Below are positions 28,020 through 37,541 of a DNA stretch of 64,000 bases, piece after piece. The first letter of the stretch is position 1. Each line of letters starts with the position of its first letter. The notes under the pieces are model-generated. The model ran no database searches, was not told the DNA's origin, and saw nothing but the letters and a program-made list of their open reading frames with translations. Location of the stretch: NCBI GenBank assembly GCA_016866255.1, contig VGMY01000006.1, positions 31,114 to 95,113 of the forward strand, read 5' to 3'. A program made the position numbers and the translations under genes. This DNA comes from Bacteroidota bacterium (lineage in GTDB: Bacteria; Bacteroidota; Bacteroidia; Flavobacteriales_D; Crocinitomicaceae).

Positions 28020-30446
28020 CTATAGATTTGGGAATTGGGTGGGATTGGCTTTGGACATAATTTCGTATACACGCTCTACAATATCATCGATGCTTGGTTT
28101 TGAGAAATAGTCACCGTCGGTTCCATAGGCAGGACGATGGTCTTTTGCTGTCAACGTATGCGGTGCTTCGTCGAGGTGGTAATACCCCCCTTGCTCTACG
28201 AGAATTTTTTCCAAGATGTACGCGCTTGCCCCTGCACTTACATCTTCATCAACAATAAGCAGGCGATTGGTTTTTTTGAGGGATTCTGCGATTTCGTGCC
28301 CTAAATCAAAAGGGAGTAAAGTTTGAACATCAATGATTTCGACTGAAATTTTTAAATTTTCGAAAGCTGTTGTTGCTTGTAGGCATAAATTGAGGGTGGA
28401 TCCGTAGGAAACTAACGTAATATCAGTACCCTCGCGTACTACTTCAATTTTACCAAGAGGCAAGCAAAACGCTCCAAGGTTGTTGGGGATTTTTTCTTTC
28501 GTTCGGTATCCGTTCAAGGGCTCAACAATCAGTGCAGGTTCATCGGATGCTAGCAGCGTATTGTAAAATCCTGCAGCTTTCGTCATGTTTCTTGGCACGC
28601 AAACGTGTATTCCCCGCAACGAATTGACAATCATTCCCATTGGGGATCCGCTATGCCAAACCCCTTCCAAACGGTGGCCTCGGGTGCTGATGATTAGAGG
28701 TGCTTTTTGGCCGCCTTTAGTTCGATATTGGAGCGTAGCCAAATCGTCCGATAAAATTTGTATCGCATAGAGCAAGTAGTCCAGGTATTGTATTTCGGCA
28801 ATCGGTCGAAGTCCTCTCATCGCCATTCCGATTCCTTGCCCAATGATCGTGCATTCGCGAATCCCGGTATCAAAAACGCGTAAATTGCCGAAAGTTTCTT
28901 GCAGCCCTTCATAGGATTGGTTAACACCCCCTATTTTCCCTGTGTCCTCCCCAAAAATCAACAGGTTGGGATATTTTTCCAATAACACCCGATGGTTGTC
29001 CCGAAGAATAATTCTGCCGTCCTCTTCTGGAGCATCAGGCGCATAGGTGGGTTCGACGCTCGTGACATATTTAATGGACTCAGGCGATTCACTGAATAAA
29101 TAGGACGAGTAGCGATTATGGCTTTCTGCTTTTTTTTCATCAAGCCATTTTCGGAGGGCAGCTTTCTCGGAATCCCCCGAAAATCGAATGCTGATGAGCG
29201 CTTGACGAGCCAAAGAAAAAACTTCTTTTCTTAACGGTTCTCGGCTATCCAGCAGGGAATTCAATCTGTTTTCAATTGCTGCATCGAGGGCTCCTTGTTG
29301 GATGAGTGGCTTGAGCAACGATTCAAGTGAATGACACTCGGTTTTGATCTCATCAATGTATAAATTCCATGCTGCATTTTTCGCTTCACGCACCTCAGTT
29401 TTTGCCTCTTCGGAAATACGGTCCAATTCTTCTGCGGTGGCAAGGGATTGTGGACCCCCATCGTAAGAGGTAATCCATTCTTTAAATTTGACGATACAAT
29501 CGTGGGTTTTTTCCCATTCCATTCGTTCGGCACTTTTATAGCGTTCATGCGATCCAGAAGTGGAGTGGCCCTGCGGTTGATTTACTTCCTCTACGTGAAC
29601 GAGCACGGGAATATGTTCCTCGCGGGCTGTTTTAACCGCTTTTTCATAGGTTCGGCATAAATGGGGGTAATCCCAACCTCGCGTCTTAAGAATTTCAAAA
29701 CCGGGAATGTGTTCTGTGCGTTGAAAACCTGCCAAGGCCTCAGAAATACTGTTTTTGGTGGTTTGAAGTTCACGAGGTACAGAAATTCCAAATCCGTCGT
29801 CCCAAACCGACATCACCATGGGCACTTGTAATACCCCTGCAGCATTCATGGTTTCCCAAAAGGACCCTTCCGACGTGGAGGCATCTCCGATTGAACCAAA
29901 GGCAACTTCATTGCCTTGAATGGAAAATTGTTGAAATTCAGGGGCATTCAGGGCCGGATTTTGTCGATAGATTTTGGAGGCCAAGGCAAGACCAAGAAGT
30001 CGTGGCATCTGACCGGAAGTGGGCGAGATATCCGCCGAGCTGTTTTTTTGCTCGGTTAAGTTTTTCCATTTTCCCGATTCATCAAGATTTCTTGTTGCGA
30101 AATGCCCTCCCATTTGTCGTCCGGCTGATTGCGGTTCGATGTTGACGTCCGTGTGTGCGTAGAGGCCTGAAAAATAAACCTGAATGTTCAATTCTCCGAT
30201 GGCCATCATCCATGTTTGGTCTCGATAATAACCCGAACGAAAATCTCCTTTTTTGAATTGTTTTGCCAAAGCAATTTGCGCCAATTCCTTTCCGTCACCG
30301 AAGATTCCAAATTTTGCTTTTCCGGTTAAAACCTCTTTTCGACCCAGCAGTGAGGCCTCACGTGAAAGGCATGCTAACTTGAAATCGGAAAGAACCTCTT
30401 GTTGGAATTTGACAAAGTCGTAAGCTTCGGTCGCAGGCGCGGACAT
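28020..30446 (-). CDS. 2-oxoacid dehydrogenase E1, fused alpha and beta subunits
   Basis: This 808-residue thiamine-diphosphate enzyme has an alpha-type half (about 1-440; TPP region GSIGDASTSEGSFWETMNAA) fused to a beta-type half (about 480-800; LIFGEDTGKIGGVNQSYEGL and GASAYILEKILVEQGG). Such fused E1 proteins are common in Bacteroidota and are usually assigned to branched-chain 2-oxoacid or pyruvate dehydrogenase complexes; the substrate cannot be fixed from this sequence. No E2 or E3 gene is near. The frame extends to 30518, but MSAPATEAYDFVKF at 30446 is the natural start, with a -7 box 17 bases upstream and the divergent cutC beyond it. Confidence 0.88.
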   Translation of the reverse strand: MSAPATEAYDFVKFQQEVLSDFKLACLSREASLLGRKEVLTGKAKFGIFGDGKELAQIALAKQFKKGDFRSGYYRDQTWMMAIGELNIQVYFSGLYAHTDVNIEPQSAGRQMGGHFATRNLDESGKWKNLTEQKNSSADISPTSGQMPRLLGLALASKIYRQNPALNAPEFQQFSIQGNEVAFGSIGDASTSEGSFWETMNAAGVLQVPMVMSVWDDGFGISVPRELQTTKNSISEALAGFQRTEHIPGFEILKTRGWDYPHLCRTYEKAVKTAREEHIPVLVHVEEVNQPQGHSTSGSHERYKSAERMEWEKTHDCIVKFKEWITSYDGGPQSLATAEELDRISEEAKTEVREAKNAAWNLYIDEIKTECHSLESLLKPLIQQGALDAAIENRLNSLLDSREPLRKEVFSLARQALISIRFSGDSEKAALRKWLDEKKAESHNRYSSYLFSESPESIKYVTSVEPTYAPDAPEEDGRIILRDNHRVLLEKYPNLLIFGEDTGKIGGVNQSYEGLQETFGNLRVFDTGIRECTIIGQGIGMAMRGLRPIAEIQYLDYLLYAIQILSDDLATLQYRTKGGQKAPLIISTRGHRLEGVWHSGSPMGMIVNSLRGIHVCVPRNMTKAAGFYNTLLASDEPALIVEPLNGYRTKEKIPNNLGAFCLPLGKIEVVREGTDITLVSYGSTLNLCLQATTAFENLKISVEIIDVQTLLPFDLGHEIAESLKKTNRLLIVDEDVSAGASAYILEKILVEQGGYYHLDEAPHTLTAKDHRPAYGTDGDYFSKPSIDDIVERVYEIMSKANPTQFPNL

Positions 30447-30462
30447 AAGACACAATTTTGTG

Positions 30463-30470
30463 CAAATATA
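30463..30470 (-). promoter_or_regulatory. -7 box for the E1-thioredoxin operon
   Basis: The minus strand reads TATATTTG, matching TANNTTTG, 16 bases upstream of the start at 30446. Confidence 0.45.
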
Positions 30471-30527
30471 GGCAAAACAAATGCGAGAAGTGCGTGAGGG
30501 TTGGTGAGAATTTTGCAATTTTACAAG

Positions 30528-31229
30528 GTGAAAATAGAAATTTGTGCAGCCAGTGTAGAGGCCTTGCAGGGAGCTCTTGCGTTACATGTCGATCGTGTTG
30601 AGGTGTGCTCCTGTCTTGAACAGGGAGGGCTTTCTCCCTCTATTGGTTTTATACAAACTGCGTTGGATTTAGGGCTGAATACCCAAGTGCTGGTGCGGCC
30701 TCGGTCGGGGGGGTTCTTGTACTCTTCGGAGGAAAAAGCCTTAATATCCCGAGAAATTAAATTGTTGGAATCGATGGGCGTGCACGGGGTGGTTTTTGGT
30801 GCACTGGATGCCAATTTGCGCTTGGACAAAGCTTTAATGGACCAAGTACGGAACGATTTTTCAAACGAACTCACCTATCATCGAGCGTTTGATGATTTGG
30901 TGGAATGGCAAACGGATTTGGACGGGTTAGTCGAGATTGGGGTAAATCGGCTTTTGTCTTCAGGCTTGGCCACCTCTGTTGTAAATGGTATTCCAACGTT
31001 GTGTGAAATGGTCGATCATTCGAAAGGACGCATTGAAATCATGGTAGGAGGGGGGATTAACCTCATGAATCTGCCCGAAATCCTGCTAAAAGTACAACCG
31101 GATGCCATACATTTCTCAGCTTCCACCAAGGAATCCCAAGATCCAAATTCATTCTTCTCCGAAGAACGGCTAGTTTTTGATGTCAATAAGGCGATGAAGT
31201 TGGTAGAGTTGTGCCGAAATTTCAGTTAG
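30528..31229 (+). CDS. cutC: CutC family protein
   Basis: This 233-residue TIM-barrel protein shows the CutC N-terminus KIEICAASVEALQGA, then RVEVCSCLEQGGLSPS, LVRPRSGGF and MVGGGINLMNL. CutC was named for copper homeostasis in E. coli, but its biochemical activity is not established. I start at the GTG at 30528 because it aligns with the usual family start (M-K-I-E-I-C); TTG and GTG codons upstream at 30501 and 30504 would add residues with no family counterpart. It is divergent from E1. Confidence 0.88.
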   Translation: MKIEICAASVEALQGALALHVDRVEVCSCLEQGGLSPSIGFIQTALDLGLNTQVLVRPRSGGFLYSSEEKALISREIKLLESMGVHGVVFGALDANLRLDKALMDQVRNDFSNELTYHRAFDDLVEWQTDLDGLVEIGVNRLLSSGLATSVVNGIPTLCEMVDHSKGRIEIMVGGGINLMNLPEILLKVQPDAIHFSASTKESQDPNSFFSEERLVFDVNKAMKLVELCRNFS

Positions 31230-31255
31230 TCCTCGTCAAATAACCGCAATTTTTG

Positions 31256-31268
31256 TGACATTTTGTCA
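31256..31268. promoter_or_regulatory. Palindrome TGACA-TTT-TGTCA upstream of grpE
   Basis: A perfect 5-3-5 palindrome lies 79 bases before the grpE start and 22 bases before a sigma-54-like element. It could be an operator for heat-shock control or incidental. Confidence 0.3.
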
Positions 31269-31289
31269 AAGCAAGGGATTATCGCAGTT

Positions 31290-31305
31290 TGGAACTTTTA
31301 TTGTT
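31290..31305 (+). promoter_or_regulatory. Possible sigma-54-like -24/-12 element upstream of grpE-dnaJ
   Basis: TGGAAC followed after five bases by TTGTT keeps the GG and TTG positions of the -24/-12 consensus (TGGCACG-N4-TTGCW), with mismatches at three other positions. It lies about 40 bases before the grpE start. No TANNTTTG box is obvious in this interval. Confidence 0.3.
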
Positions 31306-31346
31306 CACAGTAAAAAAAAATTAAATCCATCATGAGGAGAAAAAAA

Positions 31347-31868
31347 ATGAATCCGGAAAATAATGCGACTACTGAGAGCGATTCTGATAAAACGCCGACA
31401 GAATTGGAAGTCCTGGAGCAGCGAATTGCTGAACTGGAATTAGGATTAAAAGAGCAGGAGGATAAATACACGCGCTTGTATGCTGAATTTGAAAACTACC
31501 GAAAGCGAAGCATACGAGAAAAAGCCGATTACCTTTCGGCAGCAAGTCAAGACATGATAGTGGCATTGCTGCCCGTGTTAGATGACTTTGAAAGGGCAGT
31601 TGCCAACAACGCAAAGATTGAAGATACAGCTTTGTTGAAAAATGGTTTTTCCTTAATTTTTAACAAGGTACATCAAATATTAGAGGCCAAAGGTTTGAAA
31701 TCCATGGAAACGCTCAACCAGGATTTTAATTACGAGTTGCATGAGGCCATAGCCAATGTACCCACCGAGAATGATGAACAAAAAGGCAAAGTCATGGATC
31801 AAGTGGAAAAAGGATATTTTTTAAACGATAAAGTAATACGCTACGCAAAAGTGGTGGTTGGTCAGTAA
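31347..31868 (+). CDS. grpE: Nucleotide exchange factor GrpE
   Basis: This 173-residue protein has the long N-terminal coiled coil (ELEVLEQRIAELELGLKEQE...), the family phrase YAEFENYRKRSIREK (about 56-70), LLPVLDDFERAV, and the C-terminal beta domain with GYFLNDKVIRYAKVVV. GrpE drives ADP release from DnaK. I use ATG 31347, which is preceded by AGGAG at a normal Shine-Dalgarno distance, rare in this window; the in-frame ATG at 31332 contains that site. dnaJ follows after 6 bases; dnaK is not in the window. Confidence 0.96.
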   Translation: MNPENNATTESDSDKTPTELEVLEQRIAELELGLKEQEDKYTRLYAEFENYRKRSIREKADYLSAASQDMIVALLPVLDDFERAVANNAKIEDTALLKNGFSLIFNKVHQILEAKGLKSMETLNQDFNYELHEAIANVPTENDEQKGKVMDQVEKGYFLNDKVIRYAKVVVGQ

Positions 31869-31874
31869 AATGCG

Positions 31875-32978
31875 ATGAGTAAAAAAAGAGATTACTACGA
31901 AGTGTTGGGGGTGTCCCGAAGCGCCTCAGAAAGCGAAATCAAGAGTGCTTACAGAAAGTTAGCCCTGAAATATCATCCGGACAAAAATGCCGATAATCCG
32001 GATGCCGAGGAAAAATTCAAGGAAGCAGCCGAGGCATACGAGGTGCTATCAAACGCTGAAAAGAAGTCTCAATATGATCGATTTGGTCACGATGGTTTGA
32101 AGGGAGGTTTTGGATCGGGGATGAATATGGAAGATATTTTTTCTCAGTTTGGCGATATTTTCGGCGGTGCATTTGGTGGGAGTTTTGGCGGTTCGCGATC
32201 AGGTAATCGGGTAGTTAAAGGTTCCAACCTGCGGGTCAAGATGAAACTCACGTTGGAGGAAATTGCCACAGGGGTAAAAAAGAAAATCAAGGTAAATAAA
32301 TTGGTTCAAGCCGAAGGGGTTACCTTCAAAACGTGCACTGCCTGTAATGGTACCGGACGAATTAGCCGCGTAACGCAAACTTTTTTGGGGGCCATGCAAA
32401 CTCAATCAACCTGTAACGTATGTCAGGGAGCAGGTCAGGTTATCGACAACCGACCAGCAGATACCGATGCTTACGGATTAAGAAAACAGGAGGAAATTGT
32501 TGAAGTTGAAATTCCGGCAGGGGTAGAGGATGAGATGCAGTTGTCTTTAAGGGGCAAAGGAAATGCAGGCCCTTTCAATGGAATAAACGGCGACTTAATC
32601 GTTGTTATTGAAGAATTAGAACACAAGGAGCTCAAGCGAGAAAATGAAAACATTCACTACGAAGCCGTGATAACGTTCAGCGATGCCGTTCTCGGGGCTT
32701 CCTTGGAAATTCCAACATTGGGAGGCAAAGCGAAAATAAAAATTGAGCCAGGTACGCAAAGCGGTAAAGTACTCCGCTTGAAAGGTAAAGGTTTAGCGGC
32801 AATTCAAGGATACGGAACAGGAGATCTGCTCGTTCATATTCATGTTTGGACCCCAACCCATTTATCCAAGGAGGAAAAGGCGTGGTTTGAGAAACAAGCG
32901 GATAATGCGAATTTTCAGCCGAAGGACTCCGATAAAGAAGGCGGATTTTTTCGCCGCATTCGCGACTATTTCTCATGA
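31875..32978 (+). CDS. dnaJ: Chaperone DnaJ with a reduced zinc-finger region
   Basis: This 367-residue J protein has a J domain (1-70, HPD at 34-36), a G/F-rich linker (75-112), and C-terminal substrate-binding domains. Ordinary DnaJ has four CxxCxGxG motifs; here only two are present, CTACNGTG (154-161) and CNVCQGAG (180-187). The first is replaced by [14 protein letters not shown] and the fourth by [15 protein letters not shown]. By position these are motifs 2 and 3, which form zinc centre II, while centre I is gone. The frame is intact, so this is a real variant, not an error; I recall similar forms in flavobacteria. It overlaps the CPBP gene by 4 bases. Confidence 0.95.
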   Translation: MSKKRDYYEVLGVSRSASESEIKSAYRKLALKYHPDKNADNPDAEEKFKEAAEAYEVLSNAEKKSQYDRFGHDGLKGGFGSGMNMEDIFSQFGDIFGGAFGGSFGGSRSGNRVVKGSNLRVKMKLTLEEIATGVKKKIKVNKLVQAEGVTFKTCTACNGTGRISRVTQTFLGAMQTQSTCNVCQGAGQVIDNRPADTDAYGLRKQEEIVEVEIPAGVEDEMQLSLRGKGNAGPFNGINGDLIVVIEELEHKELKRENENIHYEAVITFSDAVLGASLEIPTLGGKAKIKIEPGTQSGKVLRLKGKGLAAIQGYGTGDLLVHIHVWTPTHLSKEEKAWFEKQADNANFQPKDSDKEGGFFRRIRDYFS

Positions 32979-33865
32979 ATTCGTTCATCAACCGTTGGGG
33001 TGAGGGTTCCTACGGGATCAAGCAAGTGGCTCAAACGTTGATGCTTGTTGTGTTATGTTTTTTTCTTGGAAACCTGCCGGCTGCCTGGGTATTTGCCCAT
33101 CACGGAATCATGGATTTGTGGAGTGCCTCGGTGAGCCTTGGGTTTGATGCCGTTTTTTTACTACAAATGATCCCATTTCTTGCCGTTCTTGCCGCGCTAT
33201 TGATTGCTGCTCGTAAAATTCACAAGGTAAGGTTGTTAGATTGGGTATGCAAGCGCCCACAACCTGCCTTCGGAAAGGTTCTTTTCGGTTTTTTATGTTG
33301 GGGCGGGTTTTTGATTTTTACGGTGTTGCTTCAAAAGCTTGTTTCCCCGAATTCCTTGCGTTGGAATTTTGACCCGGCTTTGTTTTTTAGGGCCCTCTTC
33401 TTACTGTTGTTATTCCTGCCCTTACAAGTCCTTGCGGAGGAACTTCTTTTTCGTTCCTACGCGCTGCAAGGACTGACGGCTCGTTTGAAAAAACCTTGGT
33501 TGGCGATATTGCTTAGCGGAATTATGTTTGGGGCAATGCACCTCGGAAACCCAGAAATTCAGGAACACGGTTTGAGTTTGTTGACGGTATATTGCGTGTT
33601 CGGAATATTTTTGAGCGCAATTACTGCCCTTGATGGGGGAATTGAATTAGCCTACGGATTTCACCTCTCAAACAACCTCTTTTCAGCCATTCTGGTTACA
33701 TCGAAGGATCAGGCACTTCAAATTCCTTCCATACTATCCAGTGATTCAGGAATGTTTGACATGAGTTCTTTATTGCTCCTTTTTTTGGGCCTAACGGCTT
33801 TTTACCTCTTTTCCAAACATCGATTTGCTTGGAAGGAAGCTTCATTAATGCGAAATATTCCTTAG
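32975..33865 (+). CDS. CPBP family intramembrane metalloprotease
   Basis: This 296-residue protein has about eight hydrophobic segments. The abortive-infection/CPBP catalytic signatures are visible: EELLFR at 155-160, His189 in [10 protein letters not shown], and a later HLSNN motif. These are the glutamate and histidine residues of the Rce1/CPBP intramembrane protease fold. Substrates are unknown. It overlaps dnaJ by 4 bases, so it is translated with the chaperone operon and may act in envelope stress, which is inference. Confidence 0.88.
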   Translation: MNSFINRWGEGSYGIKQVAQTLMLVVLCFFLGNLPAAWVFAHHGIMDLWSASVSLGFDAVFLLQMIPFLAVLAALLIAARKIHKVRLLDWVCKRPQPAFGKVLFGFLCWGGFLIFTVLLQKLVSPNSLRWNFDPALFFRALFLLLLFLPLQVLAEELLFRSYALQGLTARLKKPWLAILLSGIMFGAMHLGNPEIQEHGLSLLTVYCVFGIFLSAITALDGGIELAYGFHLSNNLFSAILVTSKDQALQIPSILSSDSGMFDMSSLLLLFLGLTAFYLFSKHRFAWKEASLMRNIP

Positions 33866-33875
33866 TTTAGTCCTA

Positions 33876-34790
33876 ATGATTGAATTGGAAGGCGTTACGA
33901 AGGTGTTTCACCATAAGGTGGCATTGGACGATGTAACGCTTACCATTTTGCCCGGGCAAGTATTCGGACTAATTGGACCAAACGGTGCGGGTAAAACTAC
34001 CTTGATTCGATTGCTGAATCAAATTCTAACCCCCACCAAAGGAAGCATCAGATTTGCAGGAGTACCCCTAAATCTTAAACATGTCCGTTCATTTGGCTAT
34101 CTGCCTGAGGAACGGGGATTGTACCGCGAAATGAAGGTTTTGGAACATTTAATTTTCTTAGGACAATTGCGTGGTTTCTCAAAGAGCGAGGCTGCACATT
34201 CGGCAACGTTGTGGTTGGATAAATTCAATGCCGGCCTATGGTCGAACCACAAAATCAGTGCATTATCGAAGGGTATGGCGCAAAAAGTACAATTTATCGG
34301 CAGCGTTCTTCACAACCCTGAGGTGCTTATCCTTGACGAACCTCTGAGCGGATTTGATCCCATCAATGTGGAATTGTTGTTAGAGCAGATTAAAACTTTT
34401 AAAGAAGAGGGGAAAACGGTGATTTTTTCCACGCACAACATGAATAGTGTAGATGAGCTCTGCGATGAGGCAGCTTTGATCGATAAGGGAATATTGGTGG
34501 CGAAAGACCGAGTTTCTGCCTTGCGTTCGAGGTTTAAGTCGGGCGCTTTTCGGGTTAGGTTTCGCGGAAGTAAAATGGCTTTCGCTCACGCGCTTTGGAC
34601 TTGGTTTGAGTTGTTGTCCTGCACGGAACTTTCGGAGGGCGTCTACGAGGCCTTGATTAAGAGCCGGGGTGATTATCAATTTAACGATGTGTTTTCGCGT
34701 TTATCGGAAGACGTAAAACTCGAATTGATCGAAGAACAAATACCCGGAATGCAAGATGTTTTTTTAAAGTTGGTATCCGATGAAAATTAG
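33876..34790 (+). CDS. ABC transporter ATP-binding protein (NatA-like)
   Basis: This 304-residue ATPase has Walker A GPNGAGKTT (34-42), the signature LSKGMAQKVQ, Walker B VLILDEPLSGFDP, and switch His in FSTHNM. The long C-terminal part after residue 220 is typical of the drug/sodium-export (NatA, CcmA-like) group. It overlaps the permease gene by 11 bases, and the pair follows the CPBP gene by 10 bases. The transported compound is unknown. Confidence 0.93.
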   Translation: MIELEGVTKVFHHKVALDDVTLTILPGQVFGLIGPNGAGKTTLIRLLNQILTPTKGSIRFAGVPLNLKHVRSFGYLPEERGLYREMKVLEHLIFLGQLRGFSKSEAAHSATLWLDKFNAGLWSNHKISALSKGMAQKVQFIGSVLHNPEVLILDEPLSGFDPINVELLLEQIKTFKEEGKTVIFSTHNMNSVDELCDEAALIDKGILVAKDRVSALRSRFKSGAFRVRFRGSKMAFAHALWTWFELLSCTELSEGVYEALIKSRGDYQFNDVFSRLSEDVKLELIEEQIPGMQDVFLKLVSDEN

Positions 34791-36108
34791 TTGGCTTCTT
34801 GCATTGCGGGAGTTTAAAGAACGTTGGGCTAATCGGTCGTTCCGATGGATGCTGTTTTTTGGTCCCTTATTAATCGTTGGTGTTATTTATTTGCTTCTTA
34901 TATCAGGTAATCAGGGGGCTTCTGCTATGAGGGTTTTGATTGCTGACCCCGTCAATTTATTAGACGGTAAAATCGTGTCCAATCCAACGGAAAATGTCAC
35001 GTATTATTTTTACGACGATTACGTAGAAATGGACGCTTTTCGCGAGAGTCCAAAGTTTCGCGAGTTTGATGCTTTGATAGAGGTAAATGAAAAAGTGCTC
35101 ATCAATAAAAAATCCTTTCTTTTTTACAGGGACGCACCAAGTTTGGCCCTCAAAATGAAACTTAAATTTGATCTCGAACGACGTGTTGAAGAAGTGCTGA
35201 TTGCTCAGTTTACGTCCCTGAAAGAGGAGGAATTTCGCCGTATCAAACAACCTTTGAACATTGATTTTCGGAATGTTGACGATCCGTACAACCAATTCAA
35301 TCAGGAAATATCATGGGTAGGTTTCTCGTTGGGGTATTTGATGATGTTTTTCATTGCTGTTTTTGGTACTAACATTACCCGAAGCATCAACCGAGAAAAA
35401 GCAAGTCGAATTTCCGAGGTTCTGCTAGCAAGTGTACGACCCTATCAATTAATGATCGGTAAAATAGGAGGTAACTGGTTAGCGTCCATGTTGCAATTGT
35501 GCGCATGGATAATAATTGTTGGAGCGGGATTGTACCTTGTTAAAGAATTTGTAATACCGGAATTTTTTACGCCGGAATACCTTCAAGGAATTCAGGTGCG
35601 TGGAGCCGAAATCAAAGATTTAGGTTACGACTTGGCGGTGGCAGAGAACGATCAGGTAAATTTGGTGTACCAACGCATCAATTACGGGTGGCTGATACCA
35701 AATTTTATCCTTTTCTTCATAGGAACTTACTGGGTTTTTGCCTCTTTTTTTACCGCCTTGGGTGCCACCAGTGGGGATACTTCCGATGGCCAACAGTTTG
35801 CAGTTCCTATTTGGTTGTTGTTAGGTTTGAGCATTTTCGCAGGGTATAATTCGATGGCATTTCCCGAATCGGGATTAACGCAATTTTTCACTTTTTTTCC
35901 TTGGACGGCAGGAATGGTTGCCATGATTAAATTAGCGGTAGGGGTTAGCACAACGGAATATCTCTTGCTGCTCGGTGTATGGTTCATTCAGCTATTAACC
36001 GGTAGTTTATTGGTGGTGCTGGCCGGGCGAATTTTTAAAAACGGCATATTATCGTACGATCACCGCAATTCGTTCAAATTACTGCTGCAGTGGCTCCGTA
36101 AGGAGTAA
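34780..36108 (+). CDS. ABC-2 type permease (NatB-like)
   Basis: This 442-residue membrane protein has one N-terminal transmembrane helix (about 20-42), a periplasmic domain (about 45-185) and a cluster of about five helices from 190 to 425, as in ABC-2 permeases of NatB type. SINREKASRISEVLLASVRPYQLMIGKI is the cytoplasmic loop typical of the group. It partners the ATPase just upstream. The stop abuts the convergent AlkB gene with no bases between. Confidence 0.9.
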   Translation: MKISWLLALREFKERWANRSFRWMLFFGPLLIVGVIYLLLISGNQGASAMRVLIADPVNLLDGKIVSNPTENVTYYFYDDYVEMDAFRESPKFREFDALIEVNEKVLINKKSFLFYRDAPSLALKMKLKFDLERRVEEVLIAQFTSLKEEEFRRIKQPLNIDFRNVDDPYNQFNQEISWVGFSLGYLMMFFIAVFGTNITRSINREKASRISEVLLASVRPYQLMIGKIGGNWLASMLQLCAWIIIVGAGLYLVKEFVIPEFFTPEYLQGIQVRGAEIKDLGYDLAVAENDQVNLVYQRINYGWLIPNFILFFIGTYWVFASFFTALGATSGDTSDGQQFAVPIWLLLGLSIFAGYNSMAFPESGLTQFFTFFPWTAGMVAMIKLAVGVSTTEYLLLLGVWFIQLLTGSLLVVLAGRIFKNGILSYDHRNSFKLLLQWLRKE

Positions 36109-36708
36109 TCATTTTATGATGATTTTTCGGAATGTAAGGTTGATGCGGGGTGTGGTAACTTTCGGACTTTTGGGGATGCAATGCTTCCATTCGCGCTGCA
36201 CGCCGCTTCCCATCAAAAGTAAATCTCCGTGCTCGAGGAGTATTTTTACGGTTTTGTTTCCTGTATTGGTTTTTAGGTGAAATTTTCTTGCTGCACCAAA
36301 ACTAAGAGAGGCAATCACCGGATCTTCCCCAAGCTCTGCTTCGTTATCGGCGTGCCAACCGTTCGAATCAGCACCGTTTCGGTAGAGGTTTACCAGGACA
36401 GCATTGAATGAATGTTGCGTTGTTTGTTCCACAGCATCTCGTATTTCCGATAAAATCGGACACCACGGAAGCGCATTAAAGCGTTGGTTCGAATAGGAGT
36501 AACTCAAGCCAGCTTCTCCAAAAAAGGCTTCTAACCTCGGGGTGGGGTAGGTTTTTCCAAACAATTGAACTTCGCCTTGACGAAGGTTTGGGAGTTGGAG
36601 AAAATATCCTAAGTAGGATACCGCCACTTCGTGCTTGTAAAACGACTTCCACAGATGAATGTTGGCCGCGGATAATGGACTTTCTGTTGATGGTTCGCTC
36701 ATTAACAT
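36109..36708 (-). CDS. AlkB-like 2-oxoglutarate/Fe(II) dioxygenase
   Basis: This 199-residue protein shows the AlkB fold: VLVNLYRNGADSNGWHADNE with His119 and Asp121, His176 in REWKHCIPKS, and RINLTFR at 188-194 with the two 2-oxoglutarate-binding arginines. Members reverse alkylation damage in DNA or RNA by oxidative demethylation. The start may be ATG 36708 or 36702, two codons apart. It is divergent from mscS and convergent with the ABC permease. Confidence 0.9.
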   Translation of the reverse strand: MLMSEPSTESPLSAANIHLWKSFYKHEVAVSYLGYFLQLPNLRQGEVQLFGKTYPTPRLEAFFGEAGLSYSYSNQRFNALPWCPILSEIRDAVEQTTQHSFNAVLVNLYRNGADSNGWHADNEAELGEDPVIASLSFGAARKFHLKTNTGNKTVKILLEHGDLLLMGSGVQREWKHCIPKSPKVTTPRINLTFRKIIIK

Positions 36709-36749
36709 CTTTAAAAATTACTACCTTTAACCTCGATTCAAACGACCCA

Positions 36750-37541
36750 ATGCAAGATATTCTTAAAACACTAAACATTCATCAGGAGCAAGTGTTCGCC
36801 TGGATTTCAACTTTGGCCTTGAACATTGTTCTAAGCATCATCATTTTATGCACGGGGTTTTGGATTGCTAAAAGGCTTTCTGTGGCGGTCGCAAAGCTTC
36901 TCGAGCGTCGTGATGCGGACAAAGGTTTGATTACGTTTCTTTCCAATTTTACCTCAGTATTAGCTAAGGTGATTACCGTATTTATGGCGATTTCTCAGTT
37001 GGGTATTGCCATGACTTCCTTTGTTACCATTTTAGGCGCTGCAGGTATTGCTTTTGGTGTGGCTTTTGGCGGTATTCTCAGCAATTTTGCCGGTGGAATT
37101 CTGATTTTAGTAATAAAACCTTTCAAGTTGAAAGATACCATTGGCGCACTTGCGATTACGGGCGAGGTAATTGAAATTCAAATGTTCAATACCTATTTAA
37201 AAACAGACGATAATAAGGTTGTAGTGCTTCCAAACGGGCCCCTGATTAACGGAGTAATCACCAATTTTACGAGGGAAGGGCGCCGACGTATCGATTTGAT
37301 TATTCCCGTACCGTATCGTTCAAACTTGGGAGAATTGCAAGAACGGATTAAAACCTTCGTCGAAAGCCAGTCGCTCGTGCTAAAAGACCCCGAGCCAGCG
37401 CTCTTTTTTTCAGAATTTGATCATCAGTCGGGTAAATTAACCATTCATTGTTGGGTAGAAACGGTCCATTATTCCGCGGTACATCGGACACTTTCAAACG
37501 CTATTTTTCCATGGATCGAGTCGGTACCTCAGAGTTCTTAA
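36750..37541 (+). CDS. MscS-type mechanosensitive channel
   Basis: This 263-residue protein has the small-conductance channel architecture: three transmembrane segments (about 17-45, 62-85, 90-115), the pore-lining helix with glycine/alanine pattern ILGAAGIAFGVAFGGILSNFAGGI, and a cytoplasmic beta domain with VVLPNGPLINGVITNFT. It opens under membrane tension to release solutes after hypo-osmotic shock. The frame is open upstream to 36588 but would run into the divergent AlkB gene; MQDILKTLNIHQEQ at 36750 is preceded by TACCTTTA, one base from the -7 consensus. Confidence 0.93.
   Translation: MQDILKTLNIHQEQVFAWISTLALNIVLSIIILCTGFWIAKRLSVAVAKLLERRDADKGLITFLSNFTSVLAKVITVFMAISQLGIAMTSFVTILGAAGIAFGVAFGGILSNFAGGILILVIKPFKLKDTIGALAITGEVIEIQMFNTYLKTDDNKVVVLPNGPLINGVITNFTREGRRRIDLIIPVPYRSNLGELQERIKTFVESQSLVLKDPEPALFFSEFDHQSGKLTIHCWVETVHYSAVHRTLSNAIFPWIESVPQSS

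Noticed and set aside
30501..30527. TTG/GTG starts upstream of cutC
   Set aside because: They would add nine residues with no counterpart in the family, whose N-terminus aligns with the GTG at 30528.
32200..32560. Frameshift or deletion error in dnaJ
   Set aside because: The frame is continuous, flanking domains are complete, and the lost zinc motifs are replaced in register, so it is a genuine variant.
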